Below, in pieces: positions 33,008-41,590 of a stretch of 64,000 bases of DNA. The notes under the pieces were generated by a model that ran no database searches, was not told where the DNA came from, and saw only the letters and a program-made list of their open reading frames with translations. Within the stretch, counting starts at the first letter, position 1. Each line of letters opens with the position of its first letter. The position numbers were made by a program, and so were the translations under genes. The DNA comes from Kineococcus gynurae (GTDB taxonomy: Bacteria > Actinomycetota > Actinomycetes > Actinomycetales > Kineococcaceae): NCBI RefSeq assembly GCF_050871315.1, contig NZ_JBJLRE010000007.1; one strand, written 5' to 3'.

Positions 33008-34081
33008 ATGCTGACGATCGTGACGATCTCCGAGCGCCCGCGGCGGGCCACGACGCTGCGCGACGTCGCCGAGGCCGCCGGCGTGTCGATCAAGACGGTG
33101 TCGAACGTGGTCAACGACCACCCGCACGTGCGCCCGGAACTGCGCCGGCGGGTCCAGGACCTGATCACCGAGCTCGACTACCGTCCCTCGGCCAGCGGCC
33201 GGCAGCTGCGGCAGGGACGGACCGGGGCCGTCGCCGTCGCCCTGCCCAACGTCACCAGCCCGTTCTACGGCGAGCTGACCTCGACCCTGGTCCGCTCGGC
33301 CCGGGCCCGCGGCCTCACCGTCCTCGTCGAGCAGACCGACGGCGAGGTGGACCGCGAGCGCGAGGTGAGCCGGGGTTTCCCCGTCCGCTCCGTGGACGGC
33401 ATGATCTTCGCGCCGCTGTCGATCCCCACCGGCGAGCTCGCCTCGCGCCGGGACACCACCCCGGCCGTGCTGCTCGGCGAGAACGGCGAGGGCGCCGGGC
33501 TGGACCGCGTCACCCTGGACTCGGTGGCCGTGGGCGACCTGGCGACCCGGCACCTGATCGACCTGGGACGTCGGCGCATCGCCTTCCTGGGCGACAAGAC
33601 GGCGCCGGCCGACCGCTCCCCCGTGGTGGAGCAACGCGTGGCCGGGTACCGCAAGGCACTGCGCCGCGCCCGGATCCGCTTCGACCCCGCGCTCCTGCAG
33701 GTGACCCCGGAGTGGGAGCGCGGGCACGGTGACGACGGCCTCCGGGCCCTGCTGGCCCGGTGCCCGGACGTAGACGCGGTGTTCGCCGCGAACGACCTGC
33801 TCGCGCTCGGTGCGCTGCACGCGCTGCGCCGTCTCGGCCGTCGGGTCCCCGAGGACGTCGCCGTCGTCGGGGTGGACGACGTGGAGGAGGCCCGGTTCTG
33901 CGCCCCGACGCTGAGCACCGTCGGCCTCGACCGCGGCGCCATGGCCGAGCTCGCCTTCGACCTGCTCGGCGACCGGTTGGCGGGTTACGACGGCCCGCCC
34001 CGCCTGGTCACCGCGGCCCACGCCCTCGTGGTCCGGGAGTCGACGGGTCCGGCCGGGACCGTCCCGACGTCGTCAGATTGA
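33008..34081 (+). CDS. LacI family regulator of the arabinoside operon
   Basis: This is a 357-residue protein from ATG 33008; a GTG at 33020 is possible. The helix-turn-helix and hinge helix lie at residues ~12-70: 'TTLRDVAEAAGVSIKTVSNV' and 'LDYRPSASGRQLRQG'. The C-terminal ligand domain includes 'VFAANDLLALGALHALRRLG' and 'VAVVGVDDVEEARFCAPTLS', classic LacI motifs. It is divergent from the ABC-GH51 operon with two palindromes between, so it is the likely repressor. Its 3' end overlaps a convergent gene. Confidence 0.9.
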   Translation: MLTIVTISERPRRATTLRDVAEAAGVSIKTVSNVVNDHPHVRPELRRRVQDLITELDYRPSASGRQLRQGRTGAVAVALPNVTSPFYGELTSTLVRSARARGLTVLVEQTDGEVDREREVSRGFPVRSVDGMIFAPLSIPTGELASRRDTTPAVLLGENGEGAGLDRVTLDSVAVGDLATRHLIDLGRRRIAFLGDKTAPADRSPVVEQRVAGYRKALRRARIRFDPALLQVTPEWERGHGDDGLRALLARCPDVDAVFAANDLLALGALHALRRLGRRVPEDVAVVGVDDVEEARFCAPTLSTVGLDRGAMAELAFDLLGDRLAGYDGPPRLVTAAHALVVRESTGPAGTVPTSSD

Positions 34082-34628
34082 GCACGAGCAGCGCGAGCAC
34101 CGACCCCGAGGTGCCGAGCACCATGTCCCCCAGGGTGTCCTCGTAGGCGGTCTCGATCTCCGTCCCGTGCCGGATGAACGTCCACCACTCCCCGATCTCC
34201 CAGAGCAGGGCCAGCAGCGCCCCCGCCCCGACGACGGCCGCCGCCCGTGCCCACCGCGGGCGCAGGGCGCCGGCCCCGACCACCAGACCGAGGCCCGTGA
34301 GGAGCAGGAACCAGTTCAGCAGGTGCAGCAGGTCGTCCCACCACACCACGCGGTCGTAGAGGTCCAGTGTGTTCCCGCTGACGTCCAGCAGGAACGGCAC
34401 CATCACCAGGGTGAAACCCGCCCAGGGCACGACCGCCCGGCCCCGGGTGCGCAACCACCACAGGGCCGGGACGAGCAGCATGAGCAGCGGGTAGAAGACG
34501 AGCCGGGCCCCGAAGGCCTTGCCCGAGAACTGGGGCAGGTCGCTCGTGGTGGCCAGGACCAGCTGGGCCAGCGTGGCCACCAGCACGAGGACCGGTGCCG
34601 CCACCGCCCGGGACGTGGCTCGGGGCAC
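34008..34628 (-). CDS. integral membrane protein
   Basis: This is a 206-residue protein with about six membrane helices. A 'YDRVVWWDDLLHLLNWFLLL' segment and 'LLWEIGEWWTFIRHGTEI' near residue 150 are notable for charged and Trp residues within the membrane. This resembles predicted membrane proteins of the DUF2238 type. The last ~25 residues overlap the end of the lacI gene on the other strand by 74 bases. Function is unknown. Confidence 0.65.
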   Translation of the reverse strand: MPRATSRAVAAPVLVLVATLAQLVLATTSDLPQFSGKAFGARLVFYPLLMLLVPALWWLRTRGRAVVPWAGFTLVMVPFLLDVSGNTLDLYDRVVWWDDLLHLLNWFLLLTGLGLVVGAGALRPRWARAAAVVGAGALLALLWEIGEWWTFIRHGTEIETAYEDTLGDMVLGTSGSVLALLVLNLTTSGRSRPDPSTPGPRGRGPR

Positions 34629-34631
34629 CGC

Positions 34632-35489
34632 TCAGTCCCGCCAGGAGAACTGCGGGTCGTAGCCGAGGAGCCGACGCGCCTTGTCGATCGAGAGCAGCGT
34701 CTCGTGCTCGCCCACCTCGCGGCGCAGTTCGAGGCCGGGGAACTCCGCGGCCAGGAGTTCGGCGTTCGGACGCTCCATGACCGTGTCGGCCGCGGCCACG
34801 ATGCACACCTCCACCCCCGGTTCCGTCCGCGCCAGTCCACGACGGACCGCCTGGGCCCCGTCCCGGCTGTCGACGTAGCCCCAGAGGTTCCAGCGACGCA
34901 CCGACGGGTCGTCCTGCCACGCGGCGAACCCCGGGTAGTCCTCGGGCCCGAGGACGTTGGAGAAGCGCAACCCGGTCATGCTCAACCCGGGTTCCCAGCG
35001 GCACAGGTGGTGCGCGAGCTCCTCCTCCAGCGTCTTGACCAGGCTGTAGGTGGATTCCGGTCGCGGCCGGTACTCCTCGTCCACGGGGGCGTAGGGCGGG
35101 GGCGTCTCGAACGGCAGCCCGAGGACGGTCTCGCTGGAGGCCCACACGACGCGGCGGATCCCGGCGGCGCGCGCGGCGGTGAACACGTTCCACGTCGCGG
35201 GCATGTTGTTGGTGAAGGTCGCCGAGTTCGGCAGCAGACCCGGGGCCGGGACGGCGGCGAGGTGCACCACCGCGTCCACGGGCACGGTGCTGCGTTCGTC
35301 GGTGCGCGCCGCGAGGACCTCCACGACCTGCGCCTGATCGGTGAGGTCGACCTGCAGGAAGTCCCCCGCCCAGCCCTGCGGGCGCACCCGGTCCAGGGCC
35401 AGCACCGAGAACCCGTGCTCGGACAGGTCCTGGACCACCGCCCGCCCCAGCTTGCCCGCTGCTCCCGTGACGACGACGCGTTCGCTCAT
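34632..35489 (-). CDS. NAD-dependent epimerase/dehydratase (SDR)
   Basis: This is a 285-residue extended short-chain dehydrogenase. 'RVVVTGAAGKLGRAVVQDL' is the NAD site. 'STYSLVKTLEEELAH' holds the YxxxK pair, and 'ASSETVLG' supplies the Ser. The layout is like nucleoside-diphosphate-sugar epimerases or uronate dehydrogenases. It stands upstream of the membrane protein gene, three bases apart. The substrate is not determined. Confidence 0.84.
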   Translation of the reverse strand: MSERVVVTGAAGKLGRAVVQDLSEHGFSVLALDRVRPQGWAGDFLQVDLTDQAQVVEVLAARTDERSTVPVDAVVHLAAVPAPGLLPNSATFTNNMPATWNVFTAARAAGIRRVVWASSETVLGLPFETPPPYAPVDEEYRPRPESTYSLVKTLEEELAHHLCRWEPGLSMTGLRFSNVLGPEDYPGFAAWQDDPSVRRWNLWGYVDSRDGAQAVRRGLARTEPGVEVCIVAAADTVMERPNAELLAAEFPGLELRREVGEHETLLSIDKARRLLGYDPQFSWRD

Positions 35490-35545
35490 CGGTGATCCTC
35501 CGGTTCCCGCCGACCGGACGTCGGCGCTCGTGCTCGTACCCGTTG

Positions 35546-35551
35546 TAGTGT
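35546..35551 (+). promoter_or_regulatory. -10-like element of a leaderless promoter
   Basis: TAGTGT fits the TANNNT form of actinobacterial -10 elements. It ends eight bases before ATG 35560, so the transcript would start at or near that start codon. No clear -35 is seen, so confidence is moderate. Confidence 0.45.
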
Positions 35552-35559
35552 CTGTGGCC

Positions 35560-35622
35560 ATGGCGACGCCCCACCCGGACGATGTCCTGGCGCGGGTCCC
35601 GGCGATCGTCCGGTCGCCCTGA
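35560..35622 (+). CDS. 20-codon leader ORF overlapping the CDF exporter
   Basis: The sequence ATGGCGACGCCCCACCCGGA begins a 20-codon frame (MATPHPDDVLARVPAIVRSP). Its TGA at 35620-35622 shares one base with the ATG of the exporter gene, a coupled arrangement. It appears to be leaderless, with TAGTGT eight bases upstream. It might set translation of the exporter, or simply be a short coding leader. It has no metal-ligand cluster. Expression is unproven. Confidence 0.42.
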   Translation: MATPHPDDVLARVPAIVRSP

Positions 35623-36539
35623 TGGGCGCCGGCCACGGGCACGGACACGGTCACGCTGGCACGGATCGCCGCCGGTTGCTCGTCGCCCTCTCCCTCACCG
35701 GGACCGTCCTCGTCGCGCAGACGGTCGGCGCACTCTGGTCGGGGTCGTTGGCCCTGCTGGCCGACGCCGGCCACATGCTCACCGACGCCGCCGGGCTGCT
35801 GATCGCCTTCCTGGCGGCCAGCCTGGCCGCGCGTCCCGCCGACCTGCGCCGCACGTGGGGGTTCCGCCGGGCCGAGGTCCTGGCGGCCGCCCTGCAGGCC
35901 GGGATCCTCCTGTGCGTCGGGGTCTTCATCCTGGTCGAGGGCGTGAAGCGGCTCGTGACGCCCTCGGAGGTGGCCTCCGGGGCCATGCTCGTCTTCGGCG
36001 TCGTGGGGCTGGCGGCCAACGTCGTCGCCCTGCTGGTGCTCTCCGGGGGCCGCAAGAACTCGTTCAACATGCGGGCCGCCTTCCTCGAGGTCGTCAACGA
36101 CGCCCTCGGGTCGGTCGCGGTCATCGTGGCGGCCGTGGTCATCGCCACGACCGGCTGGACCCGCGCCGACGCGGTCGTCTCGCTCCTGATCGGGGCGTTG
36201 ATCCTGCCCCGCACCGTGAAGCTGCTGCGGGAGACCGTGGACGTGCTGCTGGAGTCGGCCCCCCGGGGCCTCGACCTCGCCGACGTGCGCCGGCACCTCG
36301 AGGAGGTGCCGCACGTCGTCGCCGTCCACGACCTGCACGCCTCGACCATCGCGACGGGTCTGCCGGTGCTCTCGGCCCACGTCGTCGTCGCCGACGGGTG
36401 CTTCACCGACGGGCACGTGCCGGAGATCCTCGACCAGCTGCAGGAGTGCGTCGCGGAGCACTTCGCGGTGACCGTCGAGCACTCGACGTTCCAGCTGGAA
36501 CCCGAGCAGCACGCCGAGCACGAGATCGCCACGCACTGA
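35622..36539 (+). CDS. cation diffusion facilitator (Zn/Co/Cd exporter)
   Basis: This is a 305-residue protein with a His-rich head (GAGHGHGHGHAG) and six predicted helices. 'ALLADAGHMLTDAAGLLIAF' and 'FLEVVNDALGSV' carry the H/D and N/D residues of the metal site. The C-terminal ~95 residues form the cytoplasmic ferredoxin-like domain ('HVVAVHDLHASTI'). It exports Zn2+ or similar divalent cations by proton exchange. A short leader ORF overlaps its start. Confidence 0.9.
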   Translation: MGAGHGHGHGHAGTDRRRLLVALSLTGTVLVAQTVGALWSGSLALLADAGHMLTDAAGLLIAFLAASLAARPADLRRTWGFRRAEVLAAALQAGILLCVGVFILVEGVKRLVTPSEVASGAMLVFGVVGLAANVVALLVLSGGRKNSFNMRAAFLEVVNDALGSVAVIVAAVVIATTGWTRADAVVSLLIGALILPRTVKLLRETVDVLLESAPRGLDLADVRRHLEEVPHVVAVHDLHASTIATGLPVLSAHVVVADGCFTDGHVPEILDQLQECVAEHFAVTVEHSTFQLEPEQHAEHEIATH

Positions 36540-36564
36540 TGGACGCCGGGACGGGGCCGCTCCC

Positions 36565-37038
36565 GTGAGCCGGGCCCGCCGCCCGACCACCCCCGGGGCG
36601 ATCACGAGCGCCGTGACCGCGGCCGTGGCCGCGGCGGTGGAGCCGGACGTCACGGCGTTCGAGGCCGCCGTCCTGGAGCTGGCCACGATGGACGCGGAGC
36701 AGGTGCACGTCGTCCTCGGCTGGGCGCTGCGCGAGCAGCTGGAACGGGCCCATCCGGACGGGCTGGACGCCGACGACCTGCGCGACGCGGTGGCGTCCGC
36801 CGCCCGCGCCGCGACCTGGTGGCCGCGGCTCGAGCCGCAGCTGCTGGTCGTCGTGGTGACCGGGGCCCTCGGCGCGCACGACCTGGCCGAGACGATGGAC
36901 GCGGCCTCCCCCGCCCTCACCCTGGGCCACGCGCTGCTGCTGCTGACCAGCCTGCTGCCGCCCCCGCCGGACCCCGGACCGACCCTGCGGTCGGCCCTGG
37001 CCGAGGTCCGGCGGGCGGAGCTCACCGAGATGCCCTGA
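36565..37038 (+). CDS. hypothetical Ala-rich protein
   Basis: This is a 157-residue protein starting at GTG 36565, 26 bases after the CDF gene. It is helical and Ala-rich, with 'MDAEQVHVVLGWALREQLER' and 'WWPRLEPQLLVVVVTGALG' in the middle and a Pro-rich C-terminus. It has no signal peptide or clear membrane helix, and no family is recognised. Being co-directional and close, it may be co-transcribed with the exporter. Confidence 0.55.
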   Translation: MSRARRPTTPGAITSAVTAAVAAAVEPDVTAFEAAVLELATMDAEQVHVVLGWALREQLERAHPDGLDADDLRDAVASAARAATWWPRLEPQLLVVVVTGALGAHDLAETMDAASPALTLGHALLLLTSLLPPPPDPGPTLRSALAEVRRAELTEMP

Positions 37039-37050
37039 TCCCCGCGGGGC

Positions 37051-39456
37051 TCAGCTCAGGTGCGTGGTCTCCGGCGCCCGCTTGTCGGCGTCCAGGTCGC
37101 CGAACTCGGCCGCGACGTCGCGGATGTCGGCCCGCTCGGCCGTGGTCGGGTCGGTCGTCGAGGCCCGCAGCGTGACGACGACGCCCTTGGACGTGGGCGT
37201 GTTGCTCGCCTCGGCGGTGGAGTCCAGCGGCACCAACGGGTTGGTCTCGGGGTAGTAGGCCGCCGCGCACCCGCGGGCGATGTCGTAGACGACGACCCGG
37301 AACGCCGGGGCGATGCGCTCGACGTCGTCGTCCCACACACCGATGAGGTCGACCACGTCGCCGTCGGCGAAACCCCGCTCCTTGGCGTCGGCCGCGGAGA
37401 GGAAGACCACCCGGCGCCCGGAGTGGATGCCGCGGTAACGGTCCTCGAGCCCGTAGATGGTGGTGTTGTACTGGTCGTGGCTGCGCATGGTCTGCAGCAG
37501 GAGCTGCCCGGGCTGCAGCTCCAGGACCTGCAGGGGCACGACCCCGAACTGCGCCTTGCCGGAGGGGGTGTCGAAGGTCCGCGTGTCGCGCGGCGGGTGC
37601 GGCAGCTGGAAACCTCCCGGCCGGCGCACCTTGGCGTCGTAGTCCTCGCACCCCGGCACCACCCGGGAGATGTGGTCGCGGATGACGGAGTAGTCCTCGG
37701 CGAAGGCCGACCAGTCGATGGTGCCGGTGGCGTCCTCGCGTCCGGCCAGGGTCGCGGCCGCGATGCCGGAGACGATCTGCACCTCCGAGCGCACCCCGGG
37801 CGCGGGCGGCGCGAGCCGACCCCGGCTGGCGTGCACCTCGGACATCGAGTCCTCGACGGTGACGAACTGGTCGTAGACGCCCTGCCGGACGTCGCGCTCG
37901 GTGCGACCGAGCGTCGGCAGGATGATCGCGGTCTCCCCGCACACGGCGTGCGAACGGTTCAGCTTGGTCGAGACCTGCACCGTCATCCCGCAGGACGCCA
38001 GGGCGTTCTCGGTGACCGCGGTGTCCGGGGCCGCGGCGATGAAGTTGCCGCCCATGCCGAGGAAGAACCGGATCTTGCCCTCGGCCATGGCGCGGATCGA
38101 GTCGACGACGTCGTGCCCGTGCTCGCGGGGCGGGTCGAACCCGAACTCGTCGCGGATCGCGTCGAGGAAGTGCTGCGGTGCACGCTCCCAGATGCCCATG
38201 GTCCGGTCGCCCTGGACGTTGGAGTGTCCGCGCACGGGGCACAGACCCGAACCGGGCAGACCGATCGCCCCGGTGGCGAGGTGCAGGTTCACGATCTCCT
38301 TGATCGTGCCCACGGCGTTCACGTGCTGGGTGACCCCCATCGCCCAGCAGGTGATGAAGGACTTGGCCGACAGCAGCATCCGGGCGGCCTCGTCGAGCTG
38401 CACCCGGCTCAGACCGGTGGCCCGCAGGACCTCGGCCTCGTCCAGCGCCTCGACGTGGCGCGCCCAGTCGTCGAACCCGGACGTCTGCGACTCCACGAAC
38501 TCCCGGTCGATCTTGCCGGCGCGCAGCGCGGCCCGCCCCAGCCACTGGAACAGCGCCAGGTCGCCGTTGCCGCGGATCGGCAGGAAGAGGTCGGTCAACC
38601 CCTGCCCCTTGACGAGCCCCTTGGGGGTCTGCGGGTTCTTGAAGGCCAGCAACCCGGCCTCGGGCAACGGGTTCACCGCGATGATGCGGGCGCCGTTCTT
38701 CTTGGCCTGCTCCAGCGCGGAGAGCATCCGCGGGTGGTTCGTCCCCGGGTTCTGACCGACGACCAGGATCAGGTCGGTCTCGGAGAAGTCGCGCAGGTGC
38801 ACGCTGCCCTTGCCGATCCCGATGACCTCCCCGAGGGCGACCGAGGTCGACTCGTGGCACATGTTCGAGCAGTCCGGCAGGTTGTTCGTCCCGAACGCGC
38901 GGACGAACAACTGGTAGGCGAAGGCGGCCTCGTTCGAGGTCCGGCCCGAGGTGTAGAAGGTGGCCGCGTCCGGCGACGGCAGCGAGTTCAGGTAGGCCCC
39001 GATGATGCGGAACGCCTCGTCGTAGGAGACGGGCTCGTAGTGGCGCGACCCGGGACGCTTCACCATCGGCTCGGTGAGGCGCCCCTGCTGGCCCAGCCAG
39101 TAGTCGGTGCGACCGACCAGGTCGTCGACGGAGTGCCGGGCGAAGAACTCGCGGGTGACCCGGCGCAGCGTCGCCTCCTCGGCGACGGCCTTGGCGCCGT
39201 TCTCGCAGAACTCCGCCGTGTGGCGGTGGTCCGGGTCCGGGTCCGGCCACGCGCAGCCCTGGCAGTCGAACCCTCCCACCTGGTTCAGCCGCAGGAGCGT
39301 CTGGGCCGTCCGGCGCACGCCCATCTGCTGCACCCCGTGCTGCATCGCCACGGCGACGGCGGGCACCCCGGCGGCGTAGTGCTTGCGCGCGGAGACGTGC
39401 AGTTTCGACTCGTCGACGTCGTCGGTCGGCGCAGGCACACGTCCCAGGATGCTCAT
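37051..39456 (-). CDS. YdeP-type molybdopterin oxidoreductase (FdhF family)
   Basis: This is an 801-residue cytoplasmic enzyme. 'GFDCQGCAWPDP' near residue 63 and 'FCENGAKAVAEEA' near 83 fit the YdeP-type formate dehydrogenase-like family, and 'SNMCHESTSVALGEVIG' falls in the molybdenum-cofactor domain. The C-terminal ~200 residues form a molydopterin-dinucleotide-binding domain ('MRSHDQYNTTIYGLEDRYRG'). Its physiological substrate is unclear; YdeP homologues have been linked to acid stress. No Fe-S or membrane partner gene is adjacent. Confidence 0.85.
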   Translation of the reverse strand: MSILGRVPAPTDDVDESKLHVSARKHYAAGVPAVAVAMQHGVQQMGVRRTAQTLLRLNQVGGFDCQGCAWPDPDPDHRHTAEFCENGAKAVAEEATLRRVTREFFARHSVDDLVGRTDYWLGQQGRLTEPMVKRPGSRHYEPVSYDEAFRIIGAYLNSLPSPDAATFYTSGRTSNEAAFAYQLFVRAFGTNNLPDCSNMCHESTSVALGEVIGIGKGSVHLRDFSETDLILVVGQNPGTNHPRMLSALEQAKKNGARIIAVNPLPEAGLLAFKNPQTPKGLVKGQGLTDLFLPIRGNGDLALFQWLGRAALRAGKIDREFVESQTSGFDDWARHVEALDEAEVLRATGLSRVQLDEAARMLLSAKSFITCWAMGVTQHVNAVGTIKEIVNLHLATGAIGLPGSGLCPVRGHSNVQGDRTMGIWERAPQHFLDAIRDEFGFDPPREHGHDVVDSIRAMAEGKIRFFLGMGGNFIAAAPDTAVTENALASCGMTVQVSTKLNRSHAVCGETAIILPTLGRTERDVRQGVYDQFVTVEDSMSEVHASRGRLAPPAPGVRSEVQIVSGIAAATLAGREDATGTIDWSAFAEDYSVIRDHISRVVPGCEDYDAKVRRPGGFQLPHPPRDTRTFDTPSGKAQFGVVPLQVLELQPGQLLLQTMRSHDQYNTTIYGLEDRYRGIHSGRRVVFLSAADAKERGFADGDVVDLIGVWDDDVERIAPAFRVVVYDIARGCAAAYYPETNPLVPLDSTAEASNTPTSKGVVVTLRASTTDPTTAERADIRDVAAEFGDLDADKRAPETTHLS

Positions 39457-39465
39457 CCGGGGATG

Positions 39466-39891
39466 CTATCGATCACCCGCCGGACCGGCGGCCCCGACTC
39501 CGGCGACGAGGTCGACCTCCACGACGGCCCCGACCGCCAGCCCGCTCACCCCGACGCAGGTGCGGGCGGGCAGCGGCCCGCGGAACCAACCGCGGTAGGC
39601 CTCGTTGAACGCGTCGAAGTCGGCGAAGTCGGTGAGGTAGACCCGCACGTGCAGGGCGTCGTCGAAGGTCAGCCCGAACTGCGCGAGCACGGCCGCCAGG
39701 TTGGCCCGCACCTGCTCGGCCTGGGCCACCAGCCCACCCTCGACGAGGCGCCCCGTGGCCGGATCGGTCGGCATCTGCCCGGTGACGAACACCTGGTCGC
39801 CGAAGCGGACGGCGTGCGCGAACGGCCCCACCTGCGGCGGCACGCCGTCGGCGGGGGTGAAGACGAACGTCTGCTTGGCGGGGTGGCTCAC
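39466..39891 (-). CDS. RidA family protein
   Basis: This is a 141-residue protein of the RidA/YjgF family. 'FGDQVFVTGQMPTDPATGRL' and 'VRVYLTDFADFDAFNEAY' are family features. The Arg near the C-terminus that binds the enamine carboxylate in RidA is represented by 'ARTCVGVSGLAVGAVVEVDL', the classic R..V....L..g..vEi block. It may deaminate reactive enamine/imine intermediates. Its start overlaps the P450 stop by four bases, suggesting coupled expression with the P450. Confidence 0.86.
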   Translation of the reverse strand: MSHPAKQTFVFTPADGVPPQVGPFAHAVRFGDQVFVTGQMPTDPATGRLVEGGLVAQAEQVRANLAAVLAQFGLTFDDALHVRVYLTDFADFDAFNEAYRGWFRGPLPARTCVGVSGLAVGAVVEVDLVAGVGAAGPAGDR

Positions 39892-41183
39892 CCGGGCAGT
39901 GTCTCGAACCGCAGTCGCAGGCCGCCCGCGGGCCGCAGGGTCACCAGCGACTCCACCCGGGGTCGGGGGCCGGTCCCGGGGCGGACGCGACGGTCGCGCA
40001 GCAGCGCGGCCAGGACGAGGACGGCCTCGACCAGGGCCAGGTCACGCCCGATGCAGAGCCGCGGACCGGCCCCGAAGGGCACGTACCCGACCTCGCGCCG
40101 GGGCGCCCCGAGGAACCGCTCGGGGCGGAACGTCTCGGGCTCGGGCCAGAGCTCGGGGTCGCGGTGCAGGGCCCAGGTGCAGACGATCACCAGCGTGCCG
40201 GCCGGGACGTCGACCCCCGCCACGGTGTCGGGGGCGAGCGAGGTCCGGGTGATCACCCAGGCGGGCGGGTAGAGCCGCAGCGCCTCGTCGAGCACGGCCC
40301 GGGTCCGGGGCAGTCGGGCGAGATCGTCCCAGGTGGGTTCCCGCGACTCCCCGGGGGCGCCCAGCACGTCGGCCAGTTCGGCGTGCAGCGCGGCCTGCTC
40401 GGCGGGATGACGGGCCAGCAGGTCCAGCGTCCAGGTGAGGCAGCTCGCCACCGTCTCGTGCCCGGCGACGACGAACGTCACCAGCTCGTCGCGGATCTCC
40501 TCGTCGCCGGAACCCGCGCGGAGCATGAGCCCGACCAGGTCGGTGGCGTCCTCGGCCACCGTCGCGGCCCGCCGGACCGCGACGATCCGGGCGCACACGG
40601 CGTCGATCTCGGCGACGGCGGCGCGCAACCGCCGCCGGGACGGGGTCGGCCAGGTCCCCGGGACGGGCGACTGCGCGCGGGCGACCACCAGTTCCAGCGC
40701 ACGACCGACCGCGTCGACGAGCTGCTCGGCGACCCCGCGCAGGTCGGCCTCGGCCAGGGTCCGACCGATGACCTCCAGGGTCGCGCGGGCGGTGGCCTCG
40801 GCGACCTCGACCTCGGTGCCCCTCGGTCCCGGGTCGGTCGTGCGCCGCAACCGTCGCGCCGCGGCGACCGCCTGCTCGGCGATCCCGTCGAGGGCGGAGT
40901 GGTGGAAGGCGGGCTGCACGATCCGCCGGTGGGTCCGCCAGGGTGCCCCGTCGCTGGTCAGCAGGCCCTGGCCGGTGACGGTGGCCAACGCCTTGTACTG
41001 CAACGTGGCCCGTCCGTAGTTCCGGGCGTTCTCGACCAGCACCCGGCGGACCGCGGCGGGATCGGTCAGCAGCAGGACGGGGGTGCGGGGCAACGGGAAG
41101 GCGACCGCCCCGCCGTAGCGGGCCGCGGTGCGGGTGAGGAAGTCCACCGGGCTGCGCCGGATCGCCGGGACGGCGCGGACCAT
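39888..41183 (-). CDS. cytochrome P450
   Basis: This is a 431-residue P450. 'FGAGPRLCIGRDLA' contains the haem thiolate C377. 'FVVAGHETVASCLTW' is the oxygen-binding I helix, 'DEALRLYPPAW' is the ExxR helix, and 'FRPERFL' follows. The length is on the short side because little comes before the 'PAIRRSPVDFL' segment. No in-frame start exists between the GroES-like stop and ATG 41183. No ferredoxin partner gene is adjacent. It is coupled to RidA. The substrate is unknown. Confidence 0.9.
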   Translation of the reverse strand: MVRAVPAIRRSPVDFLTRTAARYGGAVAFPLPRTPVLLLTDPAAVRRVLVENARNYGRATLQYKALATVTGQGLLTSDGAPWRTHRRIVQPAFHHSALDGIAEQAVAAARRLRRTTDPGPRGTEVEVAEATARATLEVIGRTLAEADLRGVAEQLVDAVGRALELVVARAQSPVPGTWPTPSRRRLRAAVAEIDAVCARIVAVRRAATVAEDATDLVGLMLRAGSGDEEIRDELVTFVVAGHETVASCLTWTLDLLARHPAEQAALHAELADVLGAPGESREPTWDDLARLPRTRAVLDEALRLYPPAWVITRTSLAPDTVAGVDVPAGTLVIVCTWALHRDPELWPEPETFRPERFLGAPRREVGYVPFGAGPRLCIGRDLALVEAVLVLAALLRDRRVRPGTGPRPRVESLVTLRPAGGLRLRFETLPG

Positions 41184-41266
41184 GTCCCACGGCAGCGGAC
41201 CGTCGGCGGCCAGCGGGGTGTACCGGGCGTTGCGGAAGGGGCCCGGGACGGGCCCCGACGGAGCGC

Positions 41267-41587
41267 TCAGAGGTACAACCCCGTGTGCCCGTCCTCCACC
41301 CGGGGGGCGGCGACGGCGTGCAGGTCACGCTCGCGCAGCAGGGTGTAGGCCTTGCCCTGCAGCTCGACCTCGGCCTTGTCCTCGGGGTCGAAGAGGACGC
41401 GGTCGTCGAGCTGGACCTGCCGGACGTGCTGACCCAGGGCCATGACGGTCGCCCAGACCAGCCGTCGCCCGACGGCGGCCGTGGCCGGGATCACGATGCC
41501 CGCCGAGGACCGCCGTTCCGAGGCCTCGTCGGCGCTGACGAGGACCCGGTCGTGCAGCATCCGCACCGGGAGGCGGGACTCCGGCAT
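41267..41587 (-). CDS. GroES-like (Cpn10) protein
   Basis: This is a 106-residue protein resembling chaperonin 10. 'PVRMLHDRVLVSADEASERRSSAGIVIP' (parts 'VRMLHDRVLV' and 'RRSSAGIVIP') matches the Cpn10 start. 'VQLDDRVLFDPEDKAEVELQG' matches the GroES body with the last strand, but it lacks a standard mobile loop ending. It lies apart from groEL. It is probably a paralogue rather than the main co-chaperonin. It begins four bases after the DUF3618 gene stop. Confidence 0.76.
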   Translation of the reverse strand: MPESRLPVRMLHDRVLVSADEASERRSSAGIVIPATAAVGRRLVWATVMALGQHVRQVQLDDRVLFDPEDKAEVELQGKAYTLLRERDLHAVAAPRVEDGHTGLYL

Positions 41588-41590
41588 CGA

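Noticed and set aside
37060..40272. 1070-codon frame opposite the YdeP gene and its neighbours
   Set aside because: It runs antisense across three well-supported genes and has no domain signature.
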